From positions 158,625-222,624 of the forward strand of contig CAXAMN010005369.1 in assembly GCA_963970005.1 (NCBI GenBank): a DNA stretch of 64,000 bases, read 5' to 3'. Shown piece by piece: positions 32,690 to 43,544 of this stretch; position 1 is the stretch's first letter; every line of letters starts with the position of its first letter. The position numbers and the translations under genes are program-made. The notes beneath the pieces are model-generated. The model made no database searches. It was given only the letters and a program-made list of their open reading frames with translations, and was not told the origin of the DNA. This stretch comes from Durusdinium trenchii (lineage: Eukaryota; Sar; Dinophyceae; Suessiales; Symbiodiniaceae).

Positions 32690-34276
32690 GTGCATCCACC
32701 ATCCTCGACATCGACGAGCAGCTCACTAAGAAGTTTTTCGCTTGCCGTGGGAGATGTAGTACACCACCGGGTGGGAGATGAAGTATCACCGGACGTGGGA
32801 GTTGCTGAATGTCATGCCATCGATGATAAAGAACCAGGAGGAGACCACGATGAAGAGGACACCAAGACGACAATGGATTTCCCAGGGGGTCATCCGCTGT
32901 CACTCCCTGCGCTGGTCAAGAGAGCACATGAAGGACTCGGACATCCGGGACAAGAACGTTTCATTCGGATACTGAAAAGCAGTAAAGCTTCAGCTCAAGT
33001 CCTGGATATTGCCCGGAACCTCAAGTGCTCCGTTTGCGAAAAGTTCAAAAAGCCCAAACCATCCAGAGCTGGTGCCCCTCCAAAGGAAGTCGGACTCAAC
33101 AAGGTCGTTGGAGTAGACTCCATTCAAATGAGAACGGGATTCTCCCAGAAAAATAAATACTGTTTGAACATTTGTGATTATGCTTCACATTTTCAAATGG
33201 TGATCCCACTACATGATCACACCGCTTTGGCGGCTCGACAGGGATACAGGCAGTGGATCAAGGTCTTCGGCCCGCCTCGCAAAGTGCTCTGTGACTTGGG
33301 AAGAGAATTCCAGAAACAATTTGAGGACTATGCGGAAGCCGATGGCACCGAACTTCTACCCTCTTCTCTGGAAACTCTAGAACAAAGGGGCTTCGTTGAA
33401 AGACAGGGACAACTGTTCAAGGAAATGGCCTACAAGGTGATGGAACAGATCTCCTGTAAGGATTGGGACACCTGGAAGGAAGTCATCGACATAACCTGCC
33501 ACACAAAGAATAGACTTTCCAGCGGGGGCGGCTTTTCACCGGCGCAGAGGGTTTTTGGGTATCAACAACGAATACCAGGTGGTCTAATGTCCGAAGGAGA
33601 AGATGATCTAGCAGTTCAATGCCGCTGCGCCGCAGGTGACCTGGGAATTCAGCAAGCAATGGACATGGGTGAAAGTGCAGCCAAGGCCTTCCACGAGACC
33701 GACTGTCGTCAAGCTGTCCGAGCGGCCGCGACACATGGCCCTCGACCTCACTACGACTACCAACCGGGCCAAGCGGTATTCTTCTGGAGACGAGGCACTG
33801 ATCTAGCTCGAAGGTCGGCAAATGCCTTCTGGCATGGACCCGCCAGAGTCATCGCTGTCCAACTCCCAACCACGGTCTGGCTATCATACAACCACTACCT
33901 CATCAACGCAGCTCCGGAGAAACTCCGACCAGCATCTGAAGAAGAGCATTTATCCCTCTCCGGGTGGCTTGAAGGCATTGGACATGCCAAGAAACAGTTC
34001 AAGACGGACAAGGTCAAGGGAATGATCGACCTAAGGAAAGAACAAGATACTCCACCAGAGGATAGCGAGGCCTCCGAGGACTACTGGACCCGTTTTGGGA
34101 ACTATTGGATCAGAGTCCACGAAAAACCACGAACAACCTACTTCCATCCAGAAGATCCTGACGGACAACCGAGACCATTTCTTCTTGAATATCTAGATGA
34201 TGGGTGTCGCCACGAAATGATCATCCAAGGTCACGACACCCAGATTGAAGAAACCACCTGGGGACAAGCCCGATGA
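32690..34276 (+). CDS. integrase, intact frame
   Basis: The frame has 528 codons and starts in a different phase from the preceding module. It has the zinc-binding HHCC (H80, H85, C113, C116) and the DDE triad: D143 in VVGVDSIQM, D202 in LCDLGREFQ and E237 in FVERQGQLFK. The C-terminal part includes a GKPY/GPY-like strand region (GQAVFFWRRG, FWHGPARVIAV) and YWIRVHEKPRTTYFHPE. Integrase inserts the cDNA into host DNA. All catalytic residues are kept, so this is the one domain that could still be functional. The start codon is uncertain since it is normally part of a polyprotein. Confidence 0.93.
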   Translation: MHPPSSTSTSSSLRSFSLAVGDVVHHRVGDEVSPDVGVAECHAIDDKEPGGDHDEEDTKTTMDFPGGHPLSLPALVKRAHEGLGHPGQERFIRILKSSKASAQVLDIARNLKCSVCEKFKKPKPSRAGAPPKEVGLNKVVGVDSIQMRTGFSQKNKYCLNICDYASHFQMVIPLHDHTALAARQGYRQWIKVFGPPRKVLCDLGREFQKQFEDYAEADGTELLPSSLETLEQRGFVERQGQLFKEMAYKVMEQISCKDWDTWKEVIDITCHTKNRLSSGGGFSPAQRVFGYQQRIPGGLMSEGEDDLAVQCRCAAGDLGIQQAMDMGESAAKAFHETDCRQAVRAAATHGPRPHYDYQPGQAVFFWRRGTDLARRSANAFWHGPARVIAVQLPTTVWLSYNHYLINAAPEKLRPASEEEHLSLSGWLEGIGHAKKQFKTDKVKGMIDLRKEQDTPPEDSEASEDYWTRFGNYWIRVHEKPRTTYFHPEDPDGQPRPFLLEYLDDGCRHEMIIQGHDTQIEETTWGQAR

Positions 34277-34570
34277 CAGCCTACAGCCAACCAGAACGTG
34301 GACTGGAAAGACATGGTTCCGAATCCGGGAACAACAACCAGAACAAGGTGTGAAGAGACCGGATATACTACCACCTCCCGCTCGACGAGTCCGACATAAG
34401 GCAACGATGGATGCTGAAGGCCATGAACTCAAAGAAGGAAGACAGGACAATGCACCAGTGGGAAAACCAAAAACCAACGATGACAGGGTGAGGAGAAACA
34501 AGAATTAAATCCCTCTCCAGAGTATGAAGAAGTAGAACCAGATCCACCACCGGGACTTCTACCTCATCAA
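34277..34570 (+). pseudogene. integrase to RT linker, frameshifted
   Basis: After the integrase stop the polyprotein continues in a +1 frame (KPPGDKPDDSLQPTRTW, then IREQQPEQGVKRPDILPP) to 34508. It then returns to the integrase frame for the reverse transcriptase. The region is Pro/Arg-rich and probably unstructured. Confidence 0.6.
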
Positions 34571-35960
34571 GTGCAATTACCCAGTGACGCCTCGGCTGGA
34601 CTGACGACATACACCCCATCCTTGGCTCCTTCACAAACCTGGTCCCGTGATGAAGCTGAGAAAAGACCAGGAGGTGAACATACAGAAGACCGCTGGGAAA
34701 CCATTCCACCGATGAAGAAATCAAGACTGGAATTCCTCGAGGCACTACAACTTCAACTTGGACCTCGAGGCGCAGCACGACCAGGCAAGAACCGAGGGCG
34801 CTCCCTTAAAGACTTCAAGGGAAAAGATCTCGAAAGGTTCAAACAAGCAATCCACAAACAGATCAACAATAACTTGGGCACTGGAGCCTATGAGATCCTC
34901 TCACCAGCAGAATCAACACGGATCCGGAGATGCAAACCGGACAAAATCATGAAATCCCGCTACGTGTTCACGCGCAAGCCCATCGAGGATTTTGCCCTGG
35001 AGGATGCCAAATCAGCGGACATCATACTGGACTCCTCCAATAACGATGGTCCAACTAAAGCAAAGTGTCGACATGTTACGATGGGCTTCAGCGAGCCAGA
35101 TCTCCTCAGCCTAGAAACGAGCACACCACAAGTTCATCGGGACTCCGTCATCTTCGCCACACAGATCCTGGCATCCAAGGGTTGGCAACCTGGATACGCG
35201 GACTTCACTCAAGCATTTCACAGTGGAGACGCGATCAATCGGGAGCTATATGCAGAACCACCCCGAGAAGGCATTCCAGGTGTTGAGCCGAATCAACTGA
35301 TCAAGTTGAAAAAGACATGCTATGGGCTCACGGACGGTCCATCGGCTTGGTTCAAACACATCGTGAAGTACCTCACGAAGGAGTTGGGATACCGGCAGTA
35401 CATTGTGGACCCGTCTCTTCTTCCTGGACAAGGAGAACATTTCGGAGAACCTCCAGGTGGAGGATACAGAATCCATCGAGGGCATCGTCGCCTTGGCAAC
35501 TGATGACCTACTACATGGAGGGTCACAACGACACTTAGAGCGCATGGAAACACTTCGGAAAAGGTACACCCTGGGAAAGTACACCTGGGGACAAGGACGC
35601 TTCGTTGGCAAGGACTTCACTCCACTGGCCGATGGCTCCATCCGTATCGACCAGGAGTTCTACGTAAAGGCCAGGGTCCAAGACATCCCAATCACCAAGG
35701 AGAGGAAGAGACGAAAGTACCCTCAATGCACTCCACTAGAAGTTGAACTACTTCGAACTCTTCTGGGCACCTTGGCATGGATAGCAAAAGAAACTCGAGC
35801 CGACCTAGCCGGCAAGGTAGCCCTATTCCAGCAATCCTTTCCCAGGCCCTTGATTCGGGATCTCCTCATGGCCAACCTCATCGCCAAAGAAGATCTAGTT
35901 ACGCCGCAACTCGGCATCCGAGTATGCCCATACCTCTTGAACGACTTCATGCTGGCGTAG
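34571..35960 (+). pseudogene. reverse transcriptase, one frameshift
   Basis: The first frame (to 35503) has the copia RT fingers and palm: SRYVFTRKP, YADFTQAFHSGDAINRELY with the first catalytic Asp (residue 211), and LKKTCYGLTDGPSAWF. At about 35410-35425 the reading moves to a second frame (35403-35960) with GIVALATDDLLHGG, the Y-x-D-D box. There Ala replaces Tyr while both Asp remain. VLRTLLGTLAW-type thumb and connection sequence follows. A second shift at about 35940 leads into RNase H. Confidence 0.92.
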
Positions 35961-36902
35961 TAACTGATGCCGCCGGGGGAAATGCTCGAGAATTCGGACA
36001 GTACCTAGAAGACTCCAAGGTGGACTGGTGGGAAGAACTACAGGACCGGTGGATCAGACACCACCGCGTTCCAAGGATCACCAGCTTTCATCCAGCCGCA
36101 GCACCTGACGGGCTGGATCTTCATGATCTACTACCTGATCGTCACACCGAGATCCAGATCAATGACACCAAGAACCTCCTCCAGGACGAGTAGACCTCTT
36201 CATCAAGTATAACTTCGTTGACACCTTCGCCATGGACGGGAAAGACCATCTTCAAGAAACAACCTCAGGGACAATGTCTAGAAGCGAAGCTGATCCATGG
36301 GGGCTATGAGCAACTTCTCAAGTTGTACAGCCAAGGGGGAGAGATCACCTTCTTCTATGACCAAGACCTACCAGAGTCTCAGTCCCTGCAGAATGTCACC
36401 CTAGCCGCTTGGAAGAGCTACCGGCTCAAGAGGCGAACAGTCAACACCCTCAGCTCCGAGACTCAGGCCCTTGCTCGGGGGCCTTGGATCTGTGCACTGG
36501 TACAGAGTCCTCATCTTAGACGCCAAGGGACTCACCCTTTCGGCCCGACAATGGCAGGACGAAGTGGCCCGACTTCCGTGCGTATGTGTGACGGACTCGA
36601 AATCCTTGTTCGACACCATCAACAAGGATACCAATCCAGCCTCCCAATGTGAGGACAAGCGCACATCCATTGACATCTCGCTCATCAAGCAGGAGGTCCA
36701 CGAGATGAATGGCAGAGTGAGATGGGTAGATGGCCGCACGATGTTAGCAGATTCCCTCACGAAGGATGCAAAAAGCGATTTCCTTCGAGAAGTGATGTCC
36801 TCCGGGAAATGGAGCACTTTAGAAGAAGGGGCCGCGCTACAGCGCAAACTCGCAGAGCGAGGAAGAGGCCAAGAGATCTTCTTGATCCACAGCACCTTTT
36901 GA
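35940..36902 (+). pseudogene. RNase H, frameshifted
   Basis: Three frames share the domain. VVTDAAGGNAREFG carries the first Asp and continues to 36193. KSYRLKRRTVNTLSSETQAL holds the catalytic Glu, to about 36475. VCVTDSKSLFDTIN holds the next Asp, followed by RTSIDISLIKQEV and VRWVDGRTMLADSLTKD, to the stop at 36902. All catalytic acids are visible but not in one frame. Confidence 0.9.
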
Positions 36903-36922
36903 CCAAAACATAATGTGGTCGG

Positions 36923-37041
36923 TGCAAATCCCAAGGACCAACTTGGTCAAAAGCTGACGCCATAAACTTGGCTCAAGCCGAGCACGCAATGATCGAAAAG
37001 GACCGTAGGAACCCCTGGTTCCAGCTGCCACTGCATCCGCA
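36923..37041 (+). repeat. 3' LTR
   Basis: 119 bases, identical in length to the 5' LTR, from TGCAAATCCC to GCATCCGCA. Only four transitions separate the two copies. No clear polypurine tract directly precedes it; the bases before it are ATAATGTGGTCGG. Confidence 0.95.
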
Positions 37042-37046
37042 ATAAT
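37042..37046. repeat. target-site duplication, right copy
   Basis: ATAAT directly after the CA end of the 3' LTR, the same as before the 5' LTR, followed by TA repeats. Confidence 0.7.
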
Positions 37047-37160
37047 ATATATATATATAATGTTACTGTATATTCTTGCTGAAGTGCATGGCACAATTGT
37101 CTCACCCTGGTTCCAGAACCATCCATTGGTGCCACACCGAAACCGCCGAACACACGTCAC

Positions 37161-37296
37161 TCCGTTCCCAAGACCCGGTCAAGGGCGCTCCGCGCTCGGC
37201 GGCGAGCCACGTCCTCGTCGTACCATCCAGAGGTGGTGCCAGAGAAGGAGGTGGCCACAGCATAGCCGGACTGTGGGCTGCATTGCACCAGCCCAC
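37161..37296 (-). CDS. exon of the REJ-like gene
   Basis: CCCACAG|GTGGGC to ACGGA|GTGACG. The frame reads LVQCSPQSGYAVATSFSG then TTSGWYDEDVARRRARSAL. The sequence C-x-x-x-x-x-G-x-A-x-x-T-x-F followed by G-W-x-D-E-D is a recurring module start in dinoflagellate REJ/PKD-like proteins (C-V-x-P-x-x-G type, recalled). It is one of the clearest family signals on the minus strand and the first exon upstream of the retrotransposon in gene order. Confidence 0.65.
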
Positions 37297-38271
37297 CTGT
37301 GGGGGGTCCATCCGCCACAAACCTGGGGCGCGAAAACAGGTGCAATCGATGAGTCATCGAGCGAAGATGACCGTCATGTCATGAGAGGACGAAGACCATG
37401 GAATCCAATGAAATGGATCGAAAAGAACGAGCATCATTGTATCAAATATGGTGACCGCATCCAATTCCTTGTCTTTAATGTGCTCCATTCAATTGCGCGT
37501 GCCTCTTCCCCAGGTTTCAATTGGATTCACCTCATCTCAGTCTCAAACCATACATAAGCATCCATGAGCACCTAGTCTGTCCTGCGTCGGTCCAATCAGT
37601 TGCTGCTACATGCCAGGGCACGGAAGGGACTTCACCGCACGAGCTCCACGTGCTAGAGCCTCGCTCAAGGTGCCCGGAGGGCTGGAGACCAAAGCAAGCA
37701 TCTCCTCCTGCGCTCGAGCAGCCGCTCATTCTGGAGAAAGAATGGAGGCGGGAGGCCCATCACCCATGAGATCATCGGTGGTGCAAGAAAACATGATAAG
37801 AATTGATAAGAATTGACAAAACACGGGCGGGCATCATTCCCGACCCCAACAGTGTCGGGGGACAATCAATGTTCCACATTGTCCAAAAACGCTTCCAAAA
37901 AGAGGCTACTCCCTGGCAAGCTTGAGCGCAAGCAAAGACCTTCTCTTTAAGCACGTGCATCAAACCGGGTGGTTTGCACCGCGTTTTCGGGCTTTGCACG
38001 CGCTTGGGCGGTACATTCTCACGCGGCTTCAGTCCTCAGTGGGTGTCTGGAGGACTGCATACAAATACTTCGCACCTGAAGATCCGTCCAGTGAGCATGA
38101 CATGGGCCGATCAATCAAGGATGCCGGAACTTCACGTGCGTCATCACAAGTCCCTCAAAAGGATGGACACTTGGTCTTTGAAGCTGGGTTTTTCATTGAT
38201 CTTCGCATTCGCACGACCTCCTGCAGACTACAAACGGACGCTTCCGGTCACCGGAAACCCCCGATCTGCAC

Positions 38272-38359
38272 CAAACGGAGAGTCGACTCTGTGAGAGCCA
38301 CCGCAGCGTCGAAGTCTGAAGCGAGAACGTCCGCGGCGAAGTCCGCGCCCGGCGCGGGC
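38272..38359 (-). CDS. exon of the REJ-like gene
   Basis: GATTCCAG|GCCCGCG to CGTTTG|GTGCAG. One base plus 29 codons: PAPGADFAADVLASDFDAAV and ALTESTLRL. Good acceptor and donor, very high GC3. Confidence 0.52.
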
Positions 38360-38401
38360 CTGGAATCAGGAGATCACCTCGCCACTCGGAAGTGCCAATG
38401 G

Positions 38402-38500
38402 TCAAGGAGTCGCCTGTGACGGTCACGGCCCGAAGGAGTCGCCTTCCGTACGTGTCCCGCATTTCGAAACGCCCGGTTTGGAAGGGCCGGTGCGCCACGG
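38402..38500 (-). CDS. candidate exon, strand-turn motif
   Basis: The frame reads RPFQTGRFEMRDTYGRRLL and RAVTVTG. G-R-F-x-M-R-D-x-x-G followed by V-T-V matches the last strands of a PKD/REJ-type module and the motif of the 57-base exons. The donor may be GGCC|GTGACC; the acceptor is not resolved, so the limits are approximate. Confidence 0.42.
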
Positions 38501-39220
38501 AAGGAGGAAGTGCTTGGAAGCACGAGACCACTGTGGTTCCAAACAGGTTGAAAACAGCTTCAAGCCTTAGAACCCGACGCTCGAGGAGACCAGTGAAGCG
38601 CTGGTCCACGTGGCTTGTTTCAGTTCACCCTCCACCCAGATGGTGAAAGGCGCATGCCAGGGCGCGCTTCCCAGGGCGCGCTCAGGGATGAGGGGGGTGA
38701 GGGCGGCAACCCCAGGTCAGTCATTCATCAGCCTCTGTTAGGCTGAACTGCACCTGGCCCCCTAGTTCCACTCTTCTTTTTGTGATACTTGTTCCTTTTC
38801 CATCGGGGCTTGGGAGGCTACAGTGCGGTTATAGTGACCACTGCCAAACATCACCTCAAAGCCTTTCACAGAATTATGCGGGCATAGGCCCCAAATTCAG
38901 CTGTTTTGTCAACTCGTTGTTATTTGTACCCTCTAGGTGTTTGGGAACGGCATGGAAGCCAAAACTGTTTGAAAACAATAGCTCCTGATTCCCGGGTCAC
39001 ATGTGCAAAAACGATGATATATGTCATGATCCGAGGATGATATCAAATTCGAAACGCTGCATTCATAGCCACACGAAAACCTACTCGCACAAGGCGGTGG
39101 AGAAAGGGTAAAGCGGGACAAGGCAGGCCAAGGCGGTCAAAGCGACAACCTGGACACGGCTCCCACAAGGTGGAGAAGAAAGGGGCATGCAGGGTCCACA
39201 GCGCTACGGCTATCACCAGC

Positions 39221-39375
39221 AGGAGGACAAGGGGAGGACACGCAATAAGAGGACACCAGGAAGACAAGAGGGGCCAGAGGACAATAGGAGGACACAGGGT
39301 GACAAGAGGACACAGGGGACACAGGGTTCGCGAGCGCGGCCAGAGGACAGCAGGAGGACAGCACCCGGACACTAG
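39221..39375. repeat. GGACA-rich imperfect minisatellite
   Basis: GAGGACA and AGAGGACACAGG-type units of 9-12 bases recur about twelve times with spacing changes. One strand is purine-rich. Confidence 0.75.
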
Positions 39376-39683
39376 GTTGGCTTTTCCCTCCCTCTTAGCA
39401 AAAGAAGGACACTGGAGCTTCATGGATCCCCATCTTCTCTCACTTACTTCGAGCCCTGGAAGGACAGAAATCCTGCCCCATTTTGATGGCTTGCGTGTCA
39501 ACCCAGTTTGGGAAAAGAATTACATGTCGATATCATACACATGTTGGATCACAAATTATTGGTTGTATATACAGTACTTTTTGTTGAAATCGCGGGAAGA
39601 AATGGAGCTTGCACATTTGGAAGATCCGCTTTCGGACCAGCACCACCAGTTTTTGACCAGGTTGATTTCCATCCGGACGGCAC

Positions 39684-39741
39684 CTTGGCGGGAGCTGCTG
39701 GTGTTCAGGAAGGCCAGGACCCCATCTTGCCCGTTGTCCTC
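39684..39741 (-). CDS. 58-base candidate exon
   Basis: CGCCGAG|GAGGAC to CGCCAAG|GTGCCG gives EDNGQDGVLAFLNTSSSRQ. The same frame stays open beyond it with high GC3 (VRMEINLVKNWWCW), so the exon may be longer. A plus-strand frame is also open but without splice frame. Confidence 0.43.
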
Positions 39742-40483
39742 CTCGGCGTGCCAGCGGGTCCCAAAAATCGCGGTTCACCAAAACCAGACTGCTCGGAGGA
39801 GCTGCAAATGCGTCAAATAGCGCTAGGTTATTGCAAAACTTTGCTAAACTGACTGCAATTGGTTGGAGCAAAATACTCATCACGAAAATCCTACTAGTTA
39901 CTACTGTAAATCAAGAAGGTCATCTCAATAAAGGATCCCCTTAGCATTCCCTTGTTTGGCCGGTGAGGATGGGCCTTCCTGGTCATACAATCATGGATCC
40001 TCCCCAAAATTCACCGAGTTGTTCCCACTCAGGGTGGGGTACGGCACTTGCAGTCAGCTTGCAAACCAGGGGAGAGAGACGTGAACCTTGCCATCTTCTC
40101 TTCACCAACTTGAGCGTTCGCCCATCGCCGGGCGACAAGGAGAAGGAAGCTCCATGCCCAGGTCGAGGGCACGGTGCAGCCTGACAGGACCACAAGAACC
40201 GGTCAACTCTTTGGGAGGCTTTGGACGATGGTATTCTTGAACATGTGGCGGCGACTATGGGTTAGTTCGGGAGGTGGAGGGGCACATGGCAGGGCGTCGC
40301 ATCCCTTTGCAGTGGATGGAAGTGCAGGGTCATGATTGAAACATGTGGATCGCAAGTTGCAGCTTTGGGGCCACCCAGAACCTCCCAAAAGTGTTTCAGG
40401 GGAGTGAATGTTGTAGGTTTTCCAGATTCAAATCTCATATTTGTCTTGCATACCTGCCCTTATTGTGTACAGTATATTTAAAT

Positions 40484-40625
40484 ACATACATACATACATA
40501 CATACATACATACATTACATTACATTACATTACATTACATTACATACATTAATTACATTACATTACATTACATTACGTTACGTTACATTACATTACATAC
40601 CATGCCATACATACATACATACACA
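40484..40625. repeat. ACAT and ATTAC microsatellite
   Basis: ACAT tetramers change to ATTAC pentamers, with variants, and back to ACAT. Confidence 0.92.
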
Positions 40626-40761
40626 CACAATACATCCAAGAGTCGTACATGCATGTGGTCATGCGCGTTTCGGTCAAAAAGGCATTCACTGGTCAAGGGT
40701 GTCCTTCCATGTGCACGTCATGCAGATCAATCAACCCAAAACATGGCACACCCGATCGCAC

Positions 40762-40856
40762 CGTCCGTTCAGCGAGGCCGGCCTGGGCCGCCCTGGACTG
40801 TGGCGCTCGGGCTTGCCAGTTGGCCCCCCACTTGAGTGGAGACCGCCTGGCGATGT
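40762..40856 (-). CDS. candidate exon
   Basis: CCGTGCAG|ACATCG to CGGACG|GTGCGA. Two bases plus 31 codons: IARRSPLKWGANWQARAPQ and SRAAQAGLAERT. Basic and Trp-containing, high GC3, good splice signals. Family not recognised. Confidence 0.45.
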
Positions 40857-41158
40857 CTGCACGGATGGGTGTCCAGTTGGGTGGGTCCACGATTCTTTGG
40901 ATATGAACCGCAAGTGATATAGATATATATATATATATAGAGTAGCAAGTGAGATGCTAAAAGCCAACAAACATGGTTGCTGAAATGTTTCATCTTGCTA
41001 GCGCAATGCACCAGCAAATTCGAAGTGGAAGCGCACTAGAAAGGTGTCCAAGTGCATATTTTGGGGATGTCATTGTATAATATATATATGGGGGTGGGAG
41101 AAAAAGAATAAAAATTTTGGGGTGGGAGAAAAAAAAGAACCTGCCAGTTTGGATCATA

Positions 41159-41173
41159 CTTGAGCCAAAATGG
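41159..41173 (-). other. spliced-leader-like sequence (3' part of DinoSL)
   Basis: The minus strand reads CCATTTTGGCTCAAG, identical to the last 15 bases of the dinoflagellate spliced leader as I recall it. The bases upstream (CCTGATA) match the first seven only partly. It is followed by TATGATCC, not by the GT that would follow in a spliced-leader RNA gene, so a relic of a retroposed mRNA is more likely. The candidate exon at 40762-40856 lies 300 bases downstream in the same direction. Confidence 0.5.
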
Positions 41174-41619
41174 TATCAGGTTCTAATCACTCTGAGGAAT
41201 GACCACTGTCCACCCTAAGCCTGCCAGACCTGAGACAGTCATATAATTGAGGTTTCAACATATGTTACTGTTTCAATGTTACTTTGCCTATTTATGTACG
41301 GTTGCCCTTATATCCGTTGAGAGCAAATAACAAGTTTAAAAAATTAATCACATGTCAAACACATACACAATCAAAAATAGTCGGCCTATCAGTTTCTTGT
41401 TGGGAGGTGCCACTCTTATCTTCCTCAGCAGCATGGAATTGGACAAACGCTGGTGTGCCGAGGGCCAATCTCCACGAGGGAAATGTTTGTTATGCACCAC
41501 AAACCAACATGTCTGAATCCTGCAAGATAAAAACATCTTAGGATGGCCTGACAGCATGCTGACAAAGTTTAGGACGTGGGGAGCATGAGAACATCTGTTT
41601 TGTCCAAGGGACACACCAC

Positions 41620-41725
41620 CAGTGGTCCAGAAGTTGAAGTGCCTGTGTCTTCTGGGAGGCCTTCAGATGCTCCTCCCTCCCTCGCAGCTTGGCCTCATTG
41701 TTGCCCCATGGTACGTTGATGGCCA
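41620..41725 (-). CDS. candidate exon
   Basis: TCCCGCAG|TGGCCATC to CCACTG|GTGGTG. The frame reads AINVPWGNNEAKLRGREEHL then KASQKTQALQLLDHW. Charged helix, one good frame. Function unknown. Confidence 0.4.
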
Positions 41726-42571
41726 CTGCGGGAAGCGCGCCATTTGAGACCTCCCAAAAAGGACTGGCTGACGCGGGGTGATGCCCTTGTTACTAGTAGC
41801 GATGCACTTGTTACTAGTAGCTTCTTGCTGCACTAGTAGTAATGCCCTTGTTACTTGTTACTATAGTAGTACGAGAAAAGCCTCTGTCAAATCGCAAACA
41901 TGCTTTGCGGGCCTCTTTCGGATGCGGTGTTCTCACTATAACAGCTCCCCACGCATCGACTCGGTCATAGGTCCGTAGATTAGTGTATTCAGGTCGGTCT
42001 CTGAAGGGCCTACAAACCAAATCGTTTTGAGGGGTATGTCTTTGATCTGGGAGTGAATTTCTCTGGTCGGATCATAGACTTTGATGGCCAACTTGTATTT
42101 TTACTTTGAATGGGGCCCAGGAAGAGGCTTTGCAGAATCAGGATGCGTGTCAATCTTCTTCGAAAAGGTGAACTTTGGACCTCCTTAACAACAACAAACG
42201 GAAACTATTCAGCTTCCATGACAGACAAAAGTCCTGTATATAGAAAGGCGTCCGAGTCCCAGCCTCCAGCTGCCACACCTCCACGGAGGCCTCACCAGCA
42301 TGTGTGCGAAGTTTGGTGCCGAGTCCAAACGAGAATCAAAAAATGAAAAGGAAGAAACGGTCCACTCTTCTCTTGTTGATCTCACTTCCTCCAAAAAGGT
42401 TGCTTAAAGCATCTTAAAGCCTCCTTTACAATGACCTTGAGTTTTGTCCTCCCAGTCTTTATCCACAACTTAGACCAAACGCATCTAGCATCACTGTCCA
42501 GGCCACCCAGACTTGCCCAGGCTCGGAAGGTGCGACCAAGTCACTCCTCCACCGCTTCGGCTTACTTCCAC

Positions 42572-42711
42572 CTCAGTGGTGGGCAGGCTGCGTGTCGGAA
42601 CGAGGCAGGGTGCAGGGTGGGAGCGACCGTGAAGCGTGGCGCCAAAGCCCCCCAAAGCCCTGGGCGCCAAAAACACTTCATCCACGCGACTGCGAAGTTG
42701 TAGAGACCTTC
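42572..42711 (-). CDS. candidate exon
   Basis: TTTACAG|GAAGGTC to ACTGAG|GTGGAA. Two bases plus 46 codons: RSLQLRSRVDEVFLAPRAL, then GGFGATLHGRSHPAPCLVP and TRSLPTTE. Good splice sites and GC3. Confidence 0.5.
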
Positions 42712-43439
42712 CTGTAAAGCGCCACCTCGCAGGTGCGTACGGGCGCGGCTCCCAGTTGGAAAGCTGGAGACCAAGTGAAACAATGCCGATCTCTTCCGCA
42801 TCTGTGGTGGGATTCGGGTTCATGAGCTCATCACATGGATAGGACATGCACATGTCAGGTTCACTCACCTTCAAGGAACCTGGGACAACCTGCGTCAACC
42901 TTGCTGACACTCACCATTTCAGGTCTTCTCTCTTTCGGACTGGTGGCAAAATCGATGTCCAAATGTCGAAACCTCGATCATTAGATAGTCCACCATCACA
43001 TGATCCAAAGCGAAACTCCCTCACACTGGTCGCCCACACAACGACGCCCATGAACAACTTCCGTTGTCGCCCACACAACACCAGGCCGACAACGACGATC
43101 GCCGTGCATGGGGGAGCCCCCCAACCAATAGGATTTTACAGTACATCTCTTCTCAGCGCTTCTCAGGGTTCCTTGTGGGCCTGACACAAACCCATATCAC
43201 AAGGCGCGGGGTCTGTTACCCGATCTATGGGGTTGAACCCGCATCCCACGAAGCTCAGAATCGCCACTATAGTCACTATTCTATCATATGTTCGTCTTTC
43301 ATCACCGGCTGACCCATGCAAAAGACCCGGCTATCCCTCCGTAAAAGGTCAACTCGTCACAGGCTTTCAACACTCAACTTGCTGAATCACCCCCAGAAAT
43401 GGTTGATTCATGTGGAGTCTTGGGTGTTCTTGCACCCAC

Positions 43440-43544
43440 CTTGGCTCCGGCCCCTGCATCCCCGATCCGCCGCTCCGGGCCCGCCTTCCACGGCCAGCTG
43501 TGCGCCGGCGCCGGCCAAGCTCGAGAGCTGCGAGCAGTCGAAGC
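43440..43544 (-). CDS. exon of the REJ-like gene
   Basis: CCACCCAG|GCTTCGAC to GCCAAG|GTGGGT. The frame reads FDCSQLSSLAGAGAQLAVEG then GPGAADRGCRGRSQ. A Cys before a G-A-x-L strand is a recurring feature of REJ modules. This frame has no start codon, but its GC3 exceeds that of the two frames that do. Confidence 0.5.

Larger units (their letters stand above)
29921..37041 (+). mobile_element. Ty1/copia LTR retrotransposon, domain-complete but decayed
   Basis: Two 119-base direct repeats (TG...CA) bracket, in order, gag with a zinc knuckle, protease, a methyltransferase-like module, integrase, reverse transcriptase and RNase H. Integrase before reverse transcriptase defines Ty1/copia rather than Ty3. 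A tRNA primer site follows the 5' LTR. At least seven frameshifts and one in-frame stop interrupt the polyprotein, so this copy is not autonomous. The LTRs differ at four transitions (about 3 percent), pointing to a fairly recent insertion. It lies on the plus strand, antisense to the surrounding exons, in a presumed intron between 37161 and 29282. Confidence 0.95.
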
